A DNA stretch of 60,000 nt from Nymphaea colorata (Eukaryota > Streptophyta > Magnoliopsida > Nymphaeales > Nymphaeaceae): the NCBI RefSeq assembly GCF_008831285.2, contig NC_045139.1, positions 2,614,704 through 2,674,703 of the forward strand. The letters are read 5' to 3'. The notes beneath the pieces were generated by a model. The model ran no database searches, had not been told where the DNA came from, and saw only the letters and a list, made by a program, of their open reading frames with translations. Shown piece by piece: positions 47,801 through 59,231 of the stretch (position 1 is the first letter of the stretch; the number at the start of each line of letters is the position of its first letter). The position numbers were made by a program, and so were the translations under genes.

Positions 47801-48790
47801 GTACACTTTTGCAGTTACGTAAAAGGAAAACACTGGAATGGTCAGCCGCGTAGCATTACGCCAATGTCAATCAGCTCTTTTAATACCGCACAGAACTACG
47901 AAGGTTGATTGTCAAAAAAAAAAAGAAGGAATTATTTGTCACGATTAATTGATAAGGTGAGATTTTGGCCCCTTTACATAATTATCTAAAAATGTCATAA
48001 ATCCAAAGGTAAAGCCTTTTTTCTTGTTCTTTTCTAATTTTCTTTTCCTTAATTGTTCCTTTCTTTTAATATCTACGTTGGCACTTGGCAGAATGTTTTT
48101 GTAAAATGGCGGATTTCGGTTGCAATAATTTTCTCATTACACTTTCTTTTAAGGATTTATTTTTATGAAATTGGGAACCTGCTTTACGAATGGCGCCCAT
48201 ATGAATGTCAAACTGACCACTCAACTTTTACCATTTTATCAGTCCAATCAAGCCTGCCATGTCCCGTGGGGATTTTGTTTGAGTCGAATGACACCAAGTT
48301 ACTAAAAAGTTCATGCAGACATAGTTTCAAAAATCGGCTGCCATTAAATGATAATTGTTTTATGATAAGAATTTTCTAACATTCATTACCTTGACAACAT
48401 CTTAATTATTACTTTATATAAGCATCTCAACAAACTTCAAGAAGGTGTCCACTCAGTCTTCTTTTAGCTTGGATGGCTAAGAATGCGTAATATGCATCTC
48501 AATGAACTTCAAAAATGTGTCGACTCCGTCTTTTTTAGATTGAACAACAAAAAATTGCATAATAAGCATCTAAATCAACTTAAAAAATGTACCCACTGAG
48601 TCTTTTTGAGCTTGAATAACAAACAACGCATCTAAATCAACTTCAAAAATGTACCCAACTTTGGTGGGTTGTTTGATAGCCTCAAATTTAAGATTCAAGG
48701 TGATTTGAGATCATTGAGAACCTCATATCTGTGGATTAAGGTCAGATTCCCTTCCATCTGTTCTCAAATATGAGGTATCTTACGTCTGAT
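47796..48790. other. Copy of TNL 3' flank and spacer
   Basis: 47796-48005 matches the sequence just after the TNL-3 stop. 48395-48530 matches 40530-40690, and 48540-48660 adds further tandem variants (CTAAATCAACTTxAAAAATGTACCCA). No gene seen; possibly the edge of a lost TNL. Confidence 0.5.
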
Positions 48791-49528
48791 AAAATCCGGT
48801 GCTTGTTTATATTCCAGGTCCCACATCTAATAGGAATGTTTTTCTTCTTCTCTCTTTAGTTTCAAGTACTGTCAAATGAGTGTTTCATAGCCAACAAAAG
48901 AATACAAAAAAGCAACGGGTTACTCTCACTAACGCCTCTATAACTCATAAGAACATTAAAAAATTCGCCATAAATAACACTAGGATCGAATAGTCACAAT
49001 TCATTGTCAATGTTATCCATCTTCCATCGAACGTAGACCTCTTTAAGGTGTCCTCCAAGAACACCAGTTAATCAGGCCGTAGGCATAGCAGAGCCAGAAA
49101 ACTCTAGTTGATGGGTAGTATATATAAAATTTAAAATTTTCAAGGAACACCAATGGGCAAATGAGATAAATTTTCTTTATAATATCGATATGAAAATAAT
49201 AATTTTGTGGACCTGTGTGGACAATTGCCCACACGACGCCCGCACCTACATTTGAACTCACTCATGTATTGAACCTGCCCCTTTGAATTCATGAAACATC
49301 ATGACAAGTGTTCTCAAATTTTTAAATTTGCAAAAAGAGAACTTTCAAAGACAATTTTTCCCGTGAAAAAATGAGAAATGCCACACAAGCGATCATTTGT
49401 TTTCGTTTAATGGCATGCATTCAACATAACATACACCACACAAGCGATCATTTGTTTTCGTTTCTTTAAACCAAAACATGTTTAAGCCTACAGAGGCCAA
49501 TGGTTTCTTTTCTTTTTTTTTTTTTTGG

Positions 49529-50572
49529 CAATCGATTCGGAAGCTGATGCCGACTAAATCAACTCCAAATAGACGGAACTTGCTCTCGTCCTAGCATCCT
49601 CTCCCTCTTTCCAAAACGCTTCTGCTCAAACATAAAGCCCATCGCCGGCACTCTCACCTTCACAAAGAAACAGAATGGCTGAACCGGTAGCCCAATGGTA
49701 CTAAAGCTGGCGGCGGCGGGGTCGGTGGTGGCGAAGGGGTCACTTCGCTGTCTACTCTTCAAGTAAAGCAGCTCCTCCCGAAGCATTGGTAGGGTGCTCG
49801 GCCGGTGCTTGAAGGGTACCAAGCACTTCAACAAATGGGAGGTCGGAAGATCGTTAAGGGTGCTTTCAATTCGAAGGCGCTATTAGCCCAAGGTAAAAAT
49901 CCCGAACACGTTTTCTCCCTCATTGTTTGCAGGGTCTAACTCATTTCCTTTGCCATCTTTGTTTGCACGAAACTAGTTCTCGATGACAGTTTTTGAATCT
50001 TGGAAATTTGAACCTCCTCCCTTTTGAGTGTCATTTTGCGGTTTCATTTGTCAAACGTATGTTATGATCAGGAGATTGGTTGAAAGTGCTATTGTCGCTC
50101 TGTTTTAATTTTCTTTTTTGCTGGTTTAATTTTTTACTGCAATTCCTGTTTCTTGTTATTTGGTGATGAATCAGTTGCTTTTATTTGAGTTTATAAGAAC
50201 TTACAGGATAGAGAACAACTGTTCGTATATCAAATGTTATCAATGAAGATAGTTAATACAGTGGGGCCTTACTCTTACAGGGCTTGTTAAGGTAAAAAAG
50301 CTACTGCTGATCTGATGAGCTTCTTTTTCCAAGGAAATTGGACAAGAAGTTTTGTTGCGTTATTCTCCATAAGCCGCCACATTTTGAAACATGAAAAACT
50401 GAGAGTTTGTATATCATCCTCTCTAACCGTACGCAAGGGCCTGTGCTTTGTATGTCAGACTTCAGCAGCTCAATGCGAAGAATGTGATCCACAAGCTTTT
50501 GGAAGCCACTTGGATCCACTTCGCATCCTTTGACTTTTCCAGTTCTGGGCTTTAGTTTATGTTGCCTTGCTC
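49529..50572. other. Unidentified non-TNL segment, possibly captured gene pieces
   Basis: 49529-49890 is more GC-rich than its surroundings and looks exon-like on the plus strand: an ATG near 49697 followed by VLKLAAAGSVVAKGSLRCLL with a stop soon after, then MGGRKIVKGAFNSKALLAQ in another frame before a GTAAAA donor-like site. 50285-50560 is open on both strands (plus: LQQLNAKNVIHKLLEATW; minus: a 94-residue frame). I recognise none of these. Frames are broken, so at most a pseudogene or transposon-captured fragment. Most is missing from copy A. Confidence 0.35.
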
Positions 50573-50710
50573 TTAAGATTGCCAATCAAATTCCACAATA
50601 ACAAAATTATCGTCAGCTTCAATCCGACCGGTATATAACCAATCAACGTGGCGTAGAAAATACCTATATGCGAATAAATCACCGTGGAGTAAGACGCAGC
50701 CGTCGATGGA
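50573..50710 (-). pseudogene. C-JID exon remnant of TNL-5
   Basis: Encodes SIDGCVLLHGDLFAY and then ADDNFVIVEFDW, matching the end of the TNL-3 C-JID (SIDGCVLLHGDLFTY, ADDNFVVEFDW). The stop after FDW has become CAA (two extra codons). The 5' part of the exon is cut off exactly where the TAGGGCTGCACACGAG repeat begins (50713). This explains why TNL-5, and its duplicate TNL-2, end without a C-JID. Confidence 0.88.
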
Positions 50711-51310
50711 CTTAGGGCTGCACACGAGCCGAGTCGAGCTCGGCTGGCTCGAGCTCAACTCGACTGGTGTTTAGTGAGCTCGAGCTTGACTCGAACTCAG
50801 ACGAGCTTCACAACTTCAGCTCGAGCTCCACTCGAGCGATTGCCTTCGAGCTCGACTCGAGGCCGGCTCGTTTATCCTCGCTAATGCGTGTTTGCCAAGT
50901 TCGCCCTGCGTCTTTTTCCCTGTTATCCTGCCATGGGGAGGAGGAAAGGCGTGGGTGAGAAGGAGTCTCTGCATACCTGCCATGAGCACCCCATTAACGC
51001 ATGGGGATGAGGAAAAGGCTTTACAAGAAAAGAGATAGAAACCTCAACGAGGATGAGGATGATGAAAGGCGTTGCAAGAAAAGAGAAAAAAATGGTGGAA
51101 AAATGGAAAGAGAAAAACAGAGAGGGAAAATGAACAAGAGAAACGAGAGGGAGAATGAAAAAAGTGTTTGAAAAAAAGAGAGGGAAAATGAAAAGAAAAA
51201 AACAAAGAGGAAAAATGAACCAGCTAAAAACGAGAGGGAGAATGAGAAAAGTGTTTGATAGATTGAAAGTGTAACAACGAGGGTAAAGAAATTGTCATTT
51301 AAAGCCAAGT
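50711..51310. repeat. CGAG-rich / purine-rich dispersed repeat, copy 4
   Basis: Same organisation as 9138-9810 without the local partial duplication. It sits inside the former C-JID exon, so its arrival, or a rearrangement with it, removed the exon's 5' part. Confidence 0.7.
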
Positions 51311-51825
51311 GGATCATAAATAAGTTATATCTCCATCCGTAAGATTCACTTTAATATATTGCAGGCAAGGTTTTTACTGTTGAGGGTTGTAAAAATATGT
51401 ATACTTAGAAGTTGTTTGACAACAACAATACACTGCCATTGTTTCATAAATCTATCAAAAAAAAAATATGGCAGATTTATGAAACACATTTTGTTATAAT
51501 GTTTTTTGAATCTGCCTCATTTTCTGAGGCACATTCATGGGACACTAATATATGTTGCTATTGCTAAACGATCTCTTATGGACCGTTGGACATTAGAAAC
51601 ACTATATAAGTGTTCCATGAATCTACTAAGTAGATTTGTGAGACTTTTGAACAAGTGTTCCATGATTATTTATGGCAGATTCATGAAACATTCACATGGT
51701 GTTCCTAAAGCCAAACACTGATTATATCAAGAAAGAAACAGAGATATCACTTTCCCTGGTGGACTGCATCCATCTCCATGTTTTCGATCCCTTGAGTTTT
51801 GAAATTTTGAGTTGCTTGATAAATT

Positions 51826-54800
51826 TCAAAAGTTGCCTCTACCAAGTGAGTGGAAATCAGTCAATGTTACCTGAATGTCGGGAACATTCACAAGCCTTTT
51901 GCAGCCGCTTAGACGCAACTCCCGCAATCCCTTTAGCCTTGAGACGTCCGGGATGATTTCCAATTGTTTGCAACCGGAGAGGTCAAGCGCTTTGAGTGAT
52001 GTCAACTGAGAGACTGATTCAGGCAGTTCCATCAATGATTTGCAGTCCCTCAAAGACAAGCGAGCCAATGACTTAGAATTTCCCAGTTGTGACGGCAGAG
52101 TAGTAATTTTAGCACAACCACCGAGGTCAAGCTTTTCAAGCGAGGTCAACTGCCAACTTTCTAGAGGCAGTTCTTTTAGCGATTTGCAGTAACACAAATT
52201 CAAGTCAATCAAGCTCTTGAGAATCCCAATAGATGGATGAAGTTCACTCAACTTCCCGCAAAAAGAAAAATTCAATTTCTGTAGATGCGGCGTGCTCGTA
52301 AAATCTGGACAGACGGTGAGGTTATGACAGCTCTCGAAGTTTAAGACTCTTAGTTTGCCAAGCAACACCGGCTCCAATGACTTCGGATCCTCCATTTGTG
52401 ATGGCAAAGCTGTAATTTCAGTACAACAACTTAGGTCAAGCTCTTCGAGTGAGGTCAATTGCCAAATCTCTTGTGGTAATGTCTTTAGCGACCTACAATG
52501 CCTCAAAGACAAGCGAGGCAAGCTCCCAAGAAGCCCAATAGATGGATCAAGTTCACTCATCTTCTGGCATTTATCCAAATTCAATTTCTCTAGATATGGC
52601 ATGCTCGTAAAATCTGGAGAGATGGCGAGGTTAGAACAGCCCTCGAAATTTAGGACTCTTAACTTGCCAAGCAACGCCGGCTTCAATGACTTCGGATCCT
52701 CCATTTGTGATGGCAAAGTTGTAATTTCAGTGCAATAGCTTAGGTCAAGCTCTTCGAGTGAGGTCAATTGCCAAATTTCTCGAGGTAATGTCTTTAGCGA
52801 TTCGCAGCCGGACAAATTCAAGTGAGTCAAGCTCTCAAGAAGCCCAATAGATGGATCAAGTTCACTCATCTTAGTGCAACTTCTAAAATCCAATATCTCC
52901 AGATGTGGCACGCTCGTAAAATCTAGACAGATGGTGAGGTTAGAACAGTAACTGAAACTTAAGACTTTTAGTTTGCCGAGCAACACCCGCTCCAATGACT
53001 TCGGATCCTCCATTTGTGATGGCAAAGTTGTAATTTCTGTGCAAGAACTTAGGTCAAGCTCTTCGAGTGAGGTCAATTGCCAAATCTCTCGAGGTAATGT
53101 CTTTAGTGACCCACATCCCAACAAAGAGAAGTGAGTCAAGCTCTTGAGATGCCCAATAGATGGATCAAGTTCACTCATCTGTTCGCAACAACTGAGATCC
53201 AATTTCTTTAGATGCGGCATTCTCTCAAAATCTGGACAGCCGGTGAGGTTCTCACAGCCGGCGAGACTTAAGACTTTCATTTTCCCAAAGACCTAAAAAC
53301 ACAAACGAAAAACCTTTTTGTCAAGGAAATGCCATGAAAGAAAATGAAATTCACCTTCCTATTTGCATCAGATTAAAGTCGACAAACTGTTAACTAGGGA
53401 TGTCAACGGATCCGATTCGGATCGGATACATCTTCAACCATATCCGTTTTTTCGGATATTCATATATTCGGATTCAGATTCGGATTCGAATTCAGACAAA
53501 GCAAAGTCATATCCGAATCCGAAATCCGATTTTACAATCCAAATCCGATTTTTATATTTATATCCGAATCCAAATTTTGAACCGAATTTTGCCATTTTTC
53601 AAGCATTAGATAGAGGATATTTGTCTAAAACTGAATCCGATCCGAATCCGTATCCGATATTTATGTATATCCGAATCCGATCAGATGTCATTTATTAAAT
53701 CCTAATCCGATCCGATTTTTCTTAATCGGATATTAAATTTTTATTCATATCCATTTTTTTCGGATCGAATCGGTTGGATATCCGATTCAAATAGGATATA
53801 TTGACGTCCCTACTGTTAACTGCATGCACATGTGCGTCTCTTTGCATCATAATATCGCAAGGGGTTTGCGTCAATCATGTGAACATCATTTTCCTGAAAA
53901 GCTGAAAAAGTGCGTATAACTAAAAGCTTCCATTTACCTTGGTCGATTCCAATCCTTGTGGATTCCAAAGTTGAGTTATCAGGCTGCCTGATAAGTCAAG
54001 AACAACAATATTCTCAAGATGAAGGCCACCAGGCAATGAATCCAAGTCTTCTTTGATACACCATTGCAACCATCTGAGCTTCTTAGGAAAATGCTCAAAT
54101 TCACCTTTCAACTGTACATTTTTCCCCAACCGGAGCATTCTAAGTTCAGACATTGCGACAAAAGGCTCTGCTTCAACATACGTAGGTGCCCAATATGTAC
54201 CCGAGTAGAGCTGAACTGCTTCAATTTTTTCCTTTCCCTGCAATTCAAAAGTAATAGACAATTAAAGGAAATGGATTCATTGAGAGAGATCAATTTTTGC
54301 GTCTCAGAATCAAAGACATGACTTCAACAAACAGACTAGTTTATGGAAACTCTGGTTTTCAGACCAAGGCACACCCACATTTTACTTGCTGAAGATTCTT
54401 ACCTTCTTGGTTTTCAATACTTCCAGTGTCTCATCATCCTTCCACAATCTGCTCCTGCTATCTTGGACGATTTTTCTTCCCATGTCCCGTATAAGGTCAT
54501 GCATATCAAACTCTCCAGTGTCATCATTTATATTGATGAGACACTTGTGCCTTAGGACTTTGATTGTTGTCTTTGGAAAGAACTTACAATCTTCCCACAT
54601 GAGCAAAGGGAACTCTATGTTTTCTTCTTCAAGAAAAAAGCAAGCTATGTCTAAAAATACTTTCTTTTCCTTTTCATCAAGCGCATCAAAACTTATCTTC
54701 AATCTTACATGAATATCTTTGTTCTGATCTTCCTCTAACTTTTGAAGTTTCTCTCTCCATTCTTCACCGGTTTCCAGATCAAAGAAAAGCGATCCAAATA

Positions 54801-56002
54801 TCGTCAGGGCTAATGGCAGCCCAGCACCAGCAGATGCAACTTCCTCGGATAACTCCGCAAATTTGGGTTCAGGATCCTTTTTCCCAAATGCATGCCAACT
54901 GAAAAGCTCAAGTGATTGGGCACCATCTAGCTCCTTAGGTTCATACAGCTTCACGCTTTGTGCCCCCAGTGCATGCTTATCTCTGGTAGTAACGATGATT
55001 CTTGACCCTGAACAAAACCAATCTAGGTTGACGGCTAGCGCATCGAGTTGCGTTTCATGATCAATGTCATCAACAACCAGCAAAACCTTCAAACTGCCAA
55101 TTCGTTTTCTAAGTATTTCAATTCCTTGGTCAATGCTGCTTACTTCAACATTTTCATCACCGCACAAATCACGAAGTAGATTTTCTTGGAGGGAAACAAG
55201 GCCAGTGGATTGTTTTGCAGCTTCTCTAACGTTTGAAATGAAACTAGAAGCATCAAAACGAGTGTAGATTTGGTTGTAGACTGCCTTTGCAAGTGTTGTC
55301 TTGCCGATGCCACCCATTCCATGGATCCCAACCATTCTCACATTATTATCATCTACATCTAACATTTCCTCCACATCTGCAATGCGTGAATCGAGTCCTA
55401 CTGGATGTTTAGCTACAAGGAGAGAAGTCTTGTTCACTTCATTGAGAATCCTCTTCACAATGAGCCGAATGAGCTTTGCCTCTTTTCTACAAGAAAGCCA
55501 AATGAATAAAAACTCAAACTTACGTATAAACTCCTTGTAATCAATAGCATATAAATCTTACTTAGGACAAGATATGAAATACAAAATTTTTGAAGCAATT
55601 CATACCTTTCTAAATAAGGCCATCACAGTTGGCTAGAGAAAGTAAACGAAAGGGGAGCCACATTGAACTATTTAATTGTAATTCAGATCTCAAAATCTGG
55701 GCGCTTTGACCCGACCAAATGACCCAGATGTATTCAGAACAACATATAATGATCATCTGTTTTCATTGCTTGACCAAAAAACATGTGTTTTCGATGCAGA
55801 ACAGTTGATTGTTTTTCTGCAAAGTTGACTAGAGGAAGTAAAAGAAAGCGGATACATTTTTGTTGCATTAAACTATATAATTTTAATTCAGATCTCAAAA
55901 TTTGAGCGCTTTGACCCGATCAAATGATATGGATGTATTCAAAATGACATAAATTAAGTGCCATTAACTTGAAAGCTAAAGCCTACTAAATCAATATATA
56001 TC

Positions 56003-56049
<47 letters not shown>

Positions 56050-56996
56050 TGAGAGCGAACTTGTGTGTGCCCAATTTTATTTTTTATATTAAAAATTAGT
56101 TACGTGGATATCCTACACAGTAATTGTAATGTGTAAAATGCCCTTGATAAAGCAAAGAACAAAACATTTTTGAGAGGATAGAAGGAGAACTTTTAAAGAT
56201 GTTAAAAGTCTACAAATGTATTATATATCTATCGTTTTATTTTTAGGCTCAACTAGCTTAACTCCAGAACTAAACGGCGATTTAAGAAGATTGAGTTTTA
56301 CATTTTTCAAACTTTAGTGGTACATAAAGAGAAACTGGACAGTAGAAACGAAGCTGCTTACCCTTCAGTGTCGGCTAATGTATAACCTGAGAGTTCCCCT
56401 GCTTTTCTCAAAGCATCACTCCATTGGCTCACCTCTTCCTTGTCTGTTTTCCTATTTTCATGGTGCCTTGTAAATGCAGACGCAAAAGGGCCAGTTTGAT
56501 GGCGAACGTCCGTGGGATTCACATCAAAGAACACAGGTATGATGAGCCTTTTACACTCCACGATCTTTGTTATTTCTTGTAAACACCACTTTGAATCAGC
56601 ATAGCCTTTGGAGAAAATGGGCACAAAGATTTTGGATTTCTGGATGCAGTCAAACAGATGCTCCACCTTCTGCCCCTTCTCCAAGTTATCGCTGTCGATG
56701 AAAGCGGTGATGCCCTTAAGTTTTAAAAAAGCATGGAGGTGGTCGGTGAAGCCCTTGCGAGTGTCTGGTCCTCTAAAACTCAGAAACACATCATACTTGA
56801 ATCCAATGTCTTCTCTTACCAAAGGAGGGGGTGATGACGGAGGTGGAGAAGCCTCTGCTTCGCCTTCTTCAGAATTAATGGATCCCTCAGCATTTCCTCT
56901 AGACCTTCTCGATCGACGAAACCAGAGCGATGAGGCGATGGTTATGACGGCGATCAAAGCATAGGGTAAGAATCTCCGCATAAGTTTCAGATCCAT
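51826..56996 (-). CDS. TNL-5, near-identical duplicate of TNL-2, membrane-anchored and C-JID-less
   Basis: Exons: 56362-56996 (TIR), 54403-55486 (NBS), 53938-54237 and 51871-53292 (LRR); read-through of the last donor ends at 51826 (about 1161 residues). It carries the same N-terminal hydrophobic helix (56919-56972), TIR with Glu141, P-loop, LVVDDID, GLPL, MHD and four 309-bp LRR repeats. Before the last donor the changes from TNL-2 are Pro to Ser in the basic flank of the helix, Leu to His and Ile to Leu in the TIR region, and NES to HET and PEPI to PEPK in the NBS. After the donor the tail differs because copy A contains extra bases. The open frame suggests a working gene. A C-JID remnant lies downstream (50573-50710). 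Confidence 0.9.
52048..53283 (-). repeat. Four 309-bp LRR higher-order repeats in TNL-5
   Basis: Units at 52975-53283, 52666-52974, 52357-52665 and 52048-52356, the same number and order as TNL-2. Confidence 0.9.
53395..53812. mobile_element. hAT-type MITE in intron 3 of TNL-5
   Basis: Same element and the same CTGTTAAC duplications (53387-53394, 53813-53820) as at 11922, so it was present before the block duplicated. Confidence 0.92.
55994..56049. repeat. Compound (TA)n(GA)n microsatellite in TNL-5 intron 1
   Basis: Longer TA run and shorter GA run than the counterpart at 14521-14581. Confidence 0.9.
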
Positions 56997-57029
56997 TCCT
57001 CAAGGCCAGTTCTCTCGCTCGCTCGCTCT

Positions 57030-57095
57030 CTCAATGCCTAAAAGTGGTGTTGCTCACAGCCTGCGTGCAGAAGGAGGTGATGAGGTATATATTTA
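57030..57095 (-). promoter_or_regulatory. Candidate core promoter of TNL-5
   Basis: TATATAT at 57086-57092 on the minus strand, about 90 bases before the ATG at 56996, with the CCTAAAAGTGGTGT motif between, as in TNL-2. About 120 bp (57170-57290) further upstream is present here but missing upstream of TNL-2 (near 15710), so the two promoters may behave differently. Confidence 0.35.
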
Positions 57096-58261
57096 CAAGA
57101 AGCGAAGTTTTTTGCTTTACGAGGTGACGATTCTTGAGATTTCTTGGAAGACGGAGGCGAAAGAAAGTGCCTTGCCCGCTTTAACACATAAGATGTGATT
57201 CCTTGACGTGCAAAAGAAAACAATATTCTAGTTTCTGCAGCTCTCGTTACCGATAAAATCTAAGTTTTACCCTTTACACACGGTACTATTTTTAAAGAGG
57301 TAAATTTGGTGCGAAGCTCTCAGTTGACGCTCATATATTTTTTTTCCTGTTTTCCAGTCACTTTTTACAAGATTAACAGCATCAGTGCGTTACTTTTATG
57401 TCCAAAGATCCACCAAACGACAAGAGCATATGTTCTTCTTCGTAGTGAAAATTTGCGCTTCTTCATGTAAAAGCGTTGAGTGAAAACAAAGTTCTTGCTT
57501 TTTAGATTATCGAATAATAGTCTTGGTCTATTATGGTAAACTTTAGTTCTTGATACTTTTTGAAAAGTAATGCGTACCAATATTGCTTTACAAACTTCAA
57601 ATTTTGATATCACCTAATGCGCATAAGCTATATTAAAACAGAAAGATTCAGTATATTTCATATACCAAGAAAACTCTCTCCCTCTCAACACCTAAAACCA
57701 AAGTTATTGTTAGTTACTTAATTATATAAGAAAGAACGAAAGGAGTCAATGGATTGACAAAGAACTGTGCCTGGTTCTTCCCTCAAAAAATGCAAGCCAA
57801 GTAAATAGCCGATGCAAATGAGTAATTTGGTTTGCTGACGATCAACTGAAATCTAGTAGAGAGGACAGTAGCTGTGCCTTCATAATAATGTAAAGGTCCA
57901 CCCAAATTCACCCTGATATTAGCAAAGGAAGTCATATCACATGGATCAAAAGCTATATCACCACATGCCCCTTAAATTGTATCTTATTTCACTTTTTGCA
58001 TCTCAAGTCAAGTCGATTGGTGTCATTTATGGGTCGGAAAAAATAAAAAAAAAATTCAAGTTATGAACTTCTTTTTGGTGCGTTTGGGCCCAATGATATA
58101 TTCCACACTGTAAAGGGATCTGCGTCCAGCCAAATATAAATCTCACTTACCTCACGTGTTAGAAACTCTGGAAATTAATGGAAAGCTCATGACAGATAAA
58201 ATAGAATAAATAAAAGTTTGAAATTGGCATGGCATATACCTAAAGTGTTTGCGTGAGTTTT

Positions 58262-59231
58262 CCTTGATCCCTCTAGGTGTTTGCTGGCCCCATAGTTGAG
58301 ATATAACTCCAAGACAAGTCAAGAACAACCATGTTCTCAAGATGAAGTGCCAATGACTCCAAGTATATATATATATATATATATATATTAGAAGTCCGTA
58401 GAAGTTTGCAGGTGTCATGAATTGATAAATTGTATACTTTACGTGATTGATTTTATTTCAAATATGCTTTTAGATTTTTTTTTCTTTTTCGACAATAAAA
58501 GTGGGAAACCTATGTCACAACCACTTGAACTTTTAAGGTTAATGTCTACAAGATACTTTCTTTTAAAAGCAAATAAATTTTAAGAGACTAGTGTGGGCAA
58601 CTGCCCACACCAGTCACCAGGTAGCTCCATCACTGGTCATCTGTAAGGATGTCAGCATGAACAACGATGCCGTCAAGGCTGGCTTCACAGTCACAACAAA
58701 CTTCCTTGCTGTTTAGTTTTTTTTTTTTTTTCTTTTAGTATAATATGGTAAGAATACTATAAAATTTTATAAAGTTTTAAGAATGTAAAATAAGTTGGAA
58801 ATTAATTAGACAAACATAAAAAAAAAAAATTGACTAGATTTGAAACAATAAAACAGAGATTATTGTCTTTCCAAATAAGTTGGAAATTTTTCTTCCCATG
58901 TCCCGTATAAGGTCATGCATTTCAAACTCTCCAGAGTCATCATTTATATTGATGAGAGACTTGTGCCTTAGGACTTTTGACTGTTGTCTTTGGAAAGAAC
59001 TTACAATCTTCCCACATGAGCAAAGGGAACTCTATATTATTTTCTTGAAGAAAAAAACACGCTATGTGTAACAATACTTTCTTTTCCTTTTCAAAACTTA
59101 TCTTCAATCTTACATGAATATCTTTGTTCTTATCTTCAAGTCCTACTGGATACTTAGCTACAAGGAGAGAAGTCTTGTTCACTTCATTGAGAATCCTCTT
59201 CACAATGAGCCGAACGAGCTTTGCCTCGTTT
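58262..59231 (-). pseudogene. TNL pseudogene with deleted NBS core, copy B
   Basis: Twin of 16675-17636. 58886-59231 has the same VGL-to-EDKNKD deletion junction, missing DALDE and frameshift. 58262-58363 is the short LRR exon relic; here the donor GT is mutated to GA (AAGGAAAAC in place of AAGGTAAAC). One residue differs in the NBS relic (LLHIACFF versus LLDIACFF). The lesions were shared before duplication. Confidence 0.88.
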
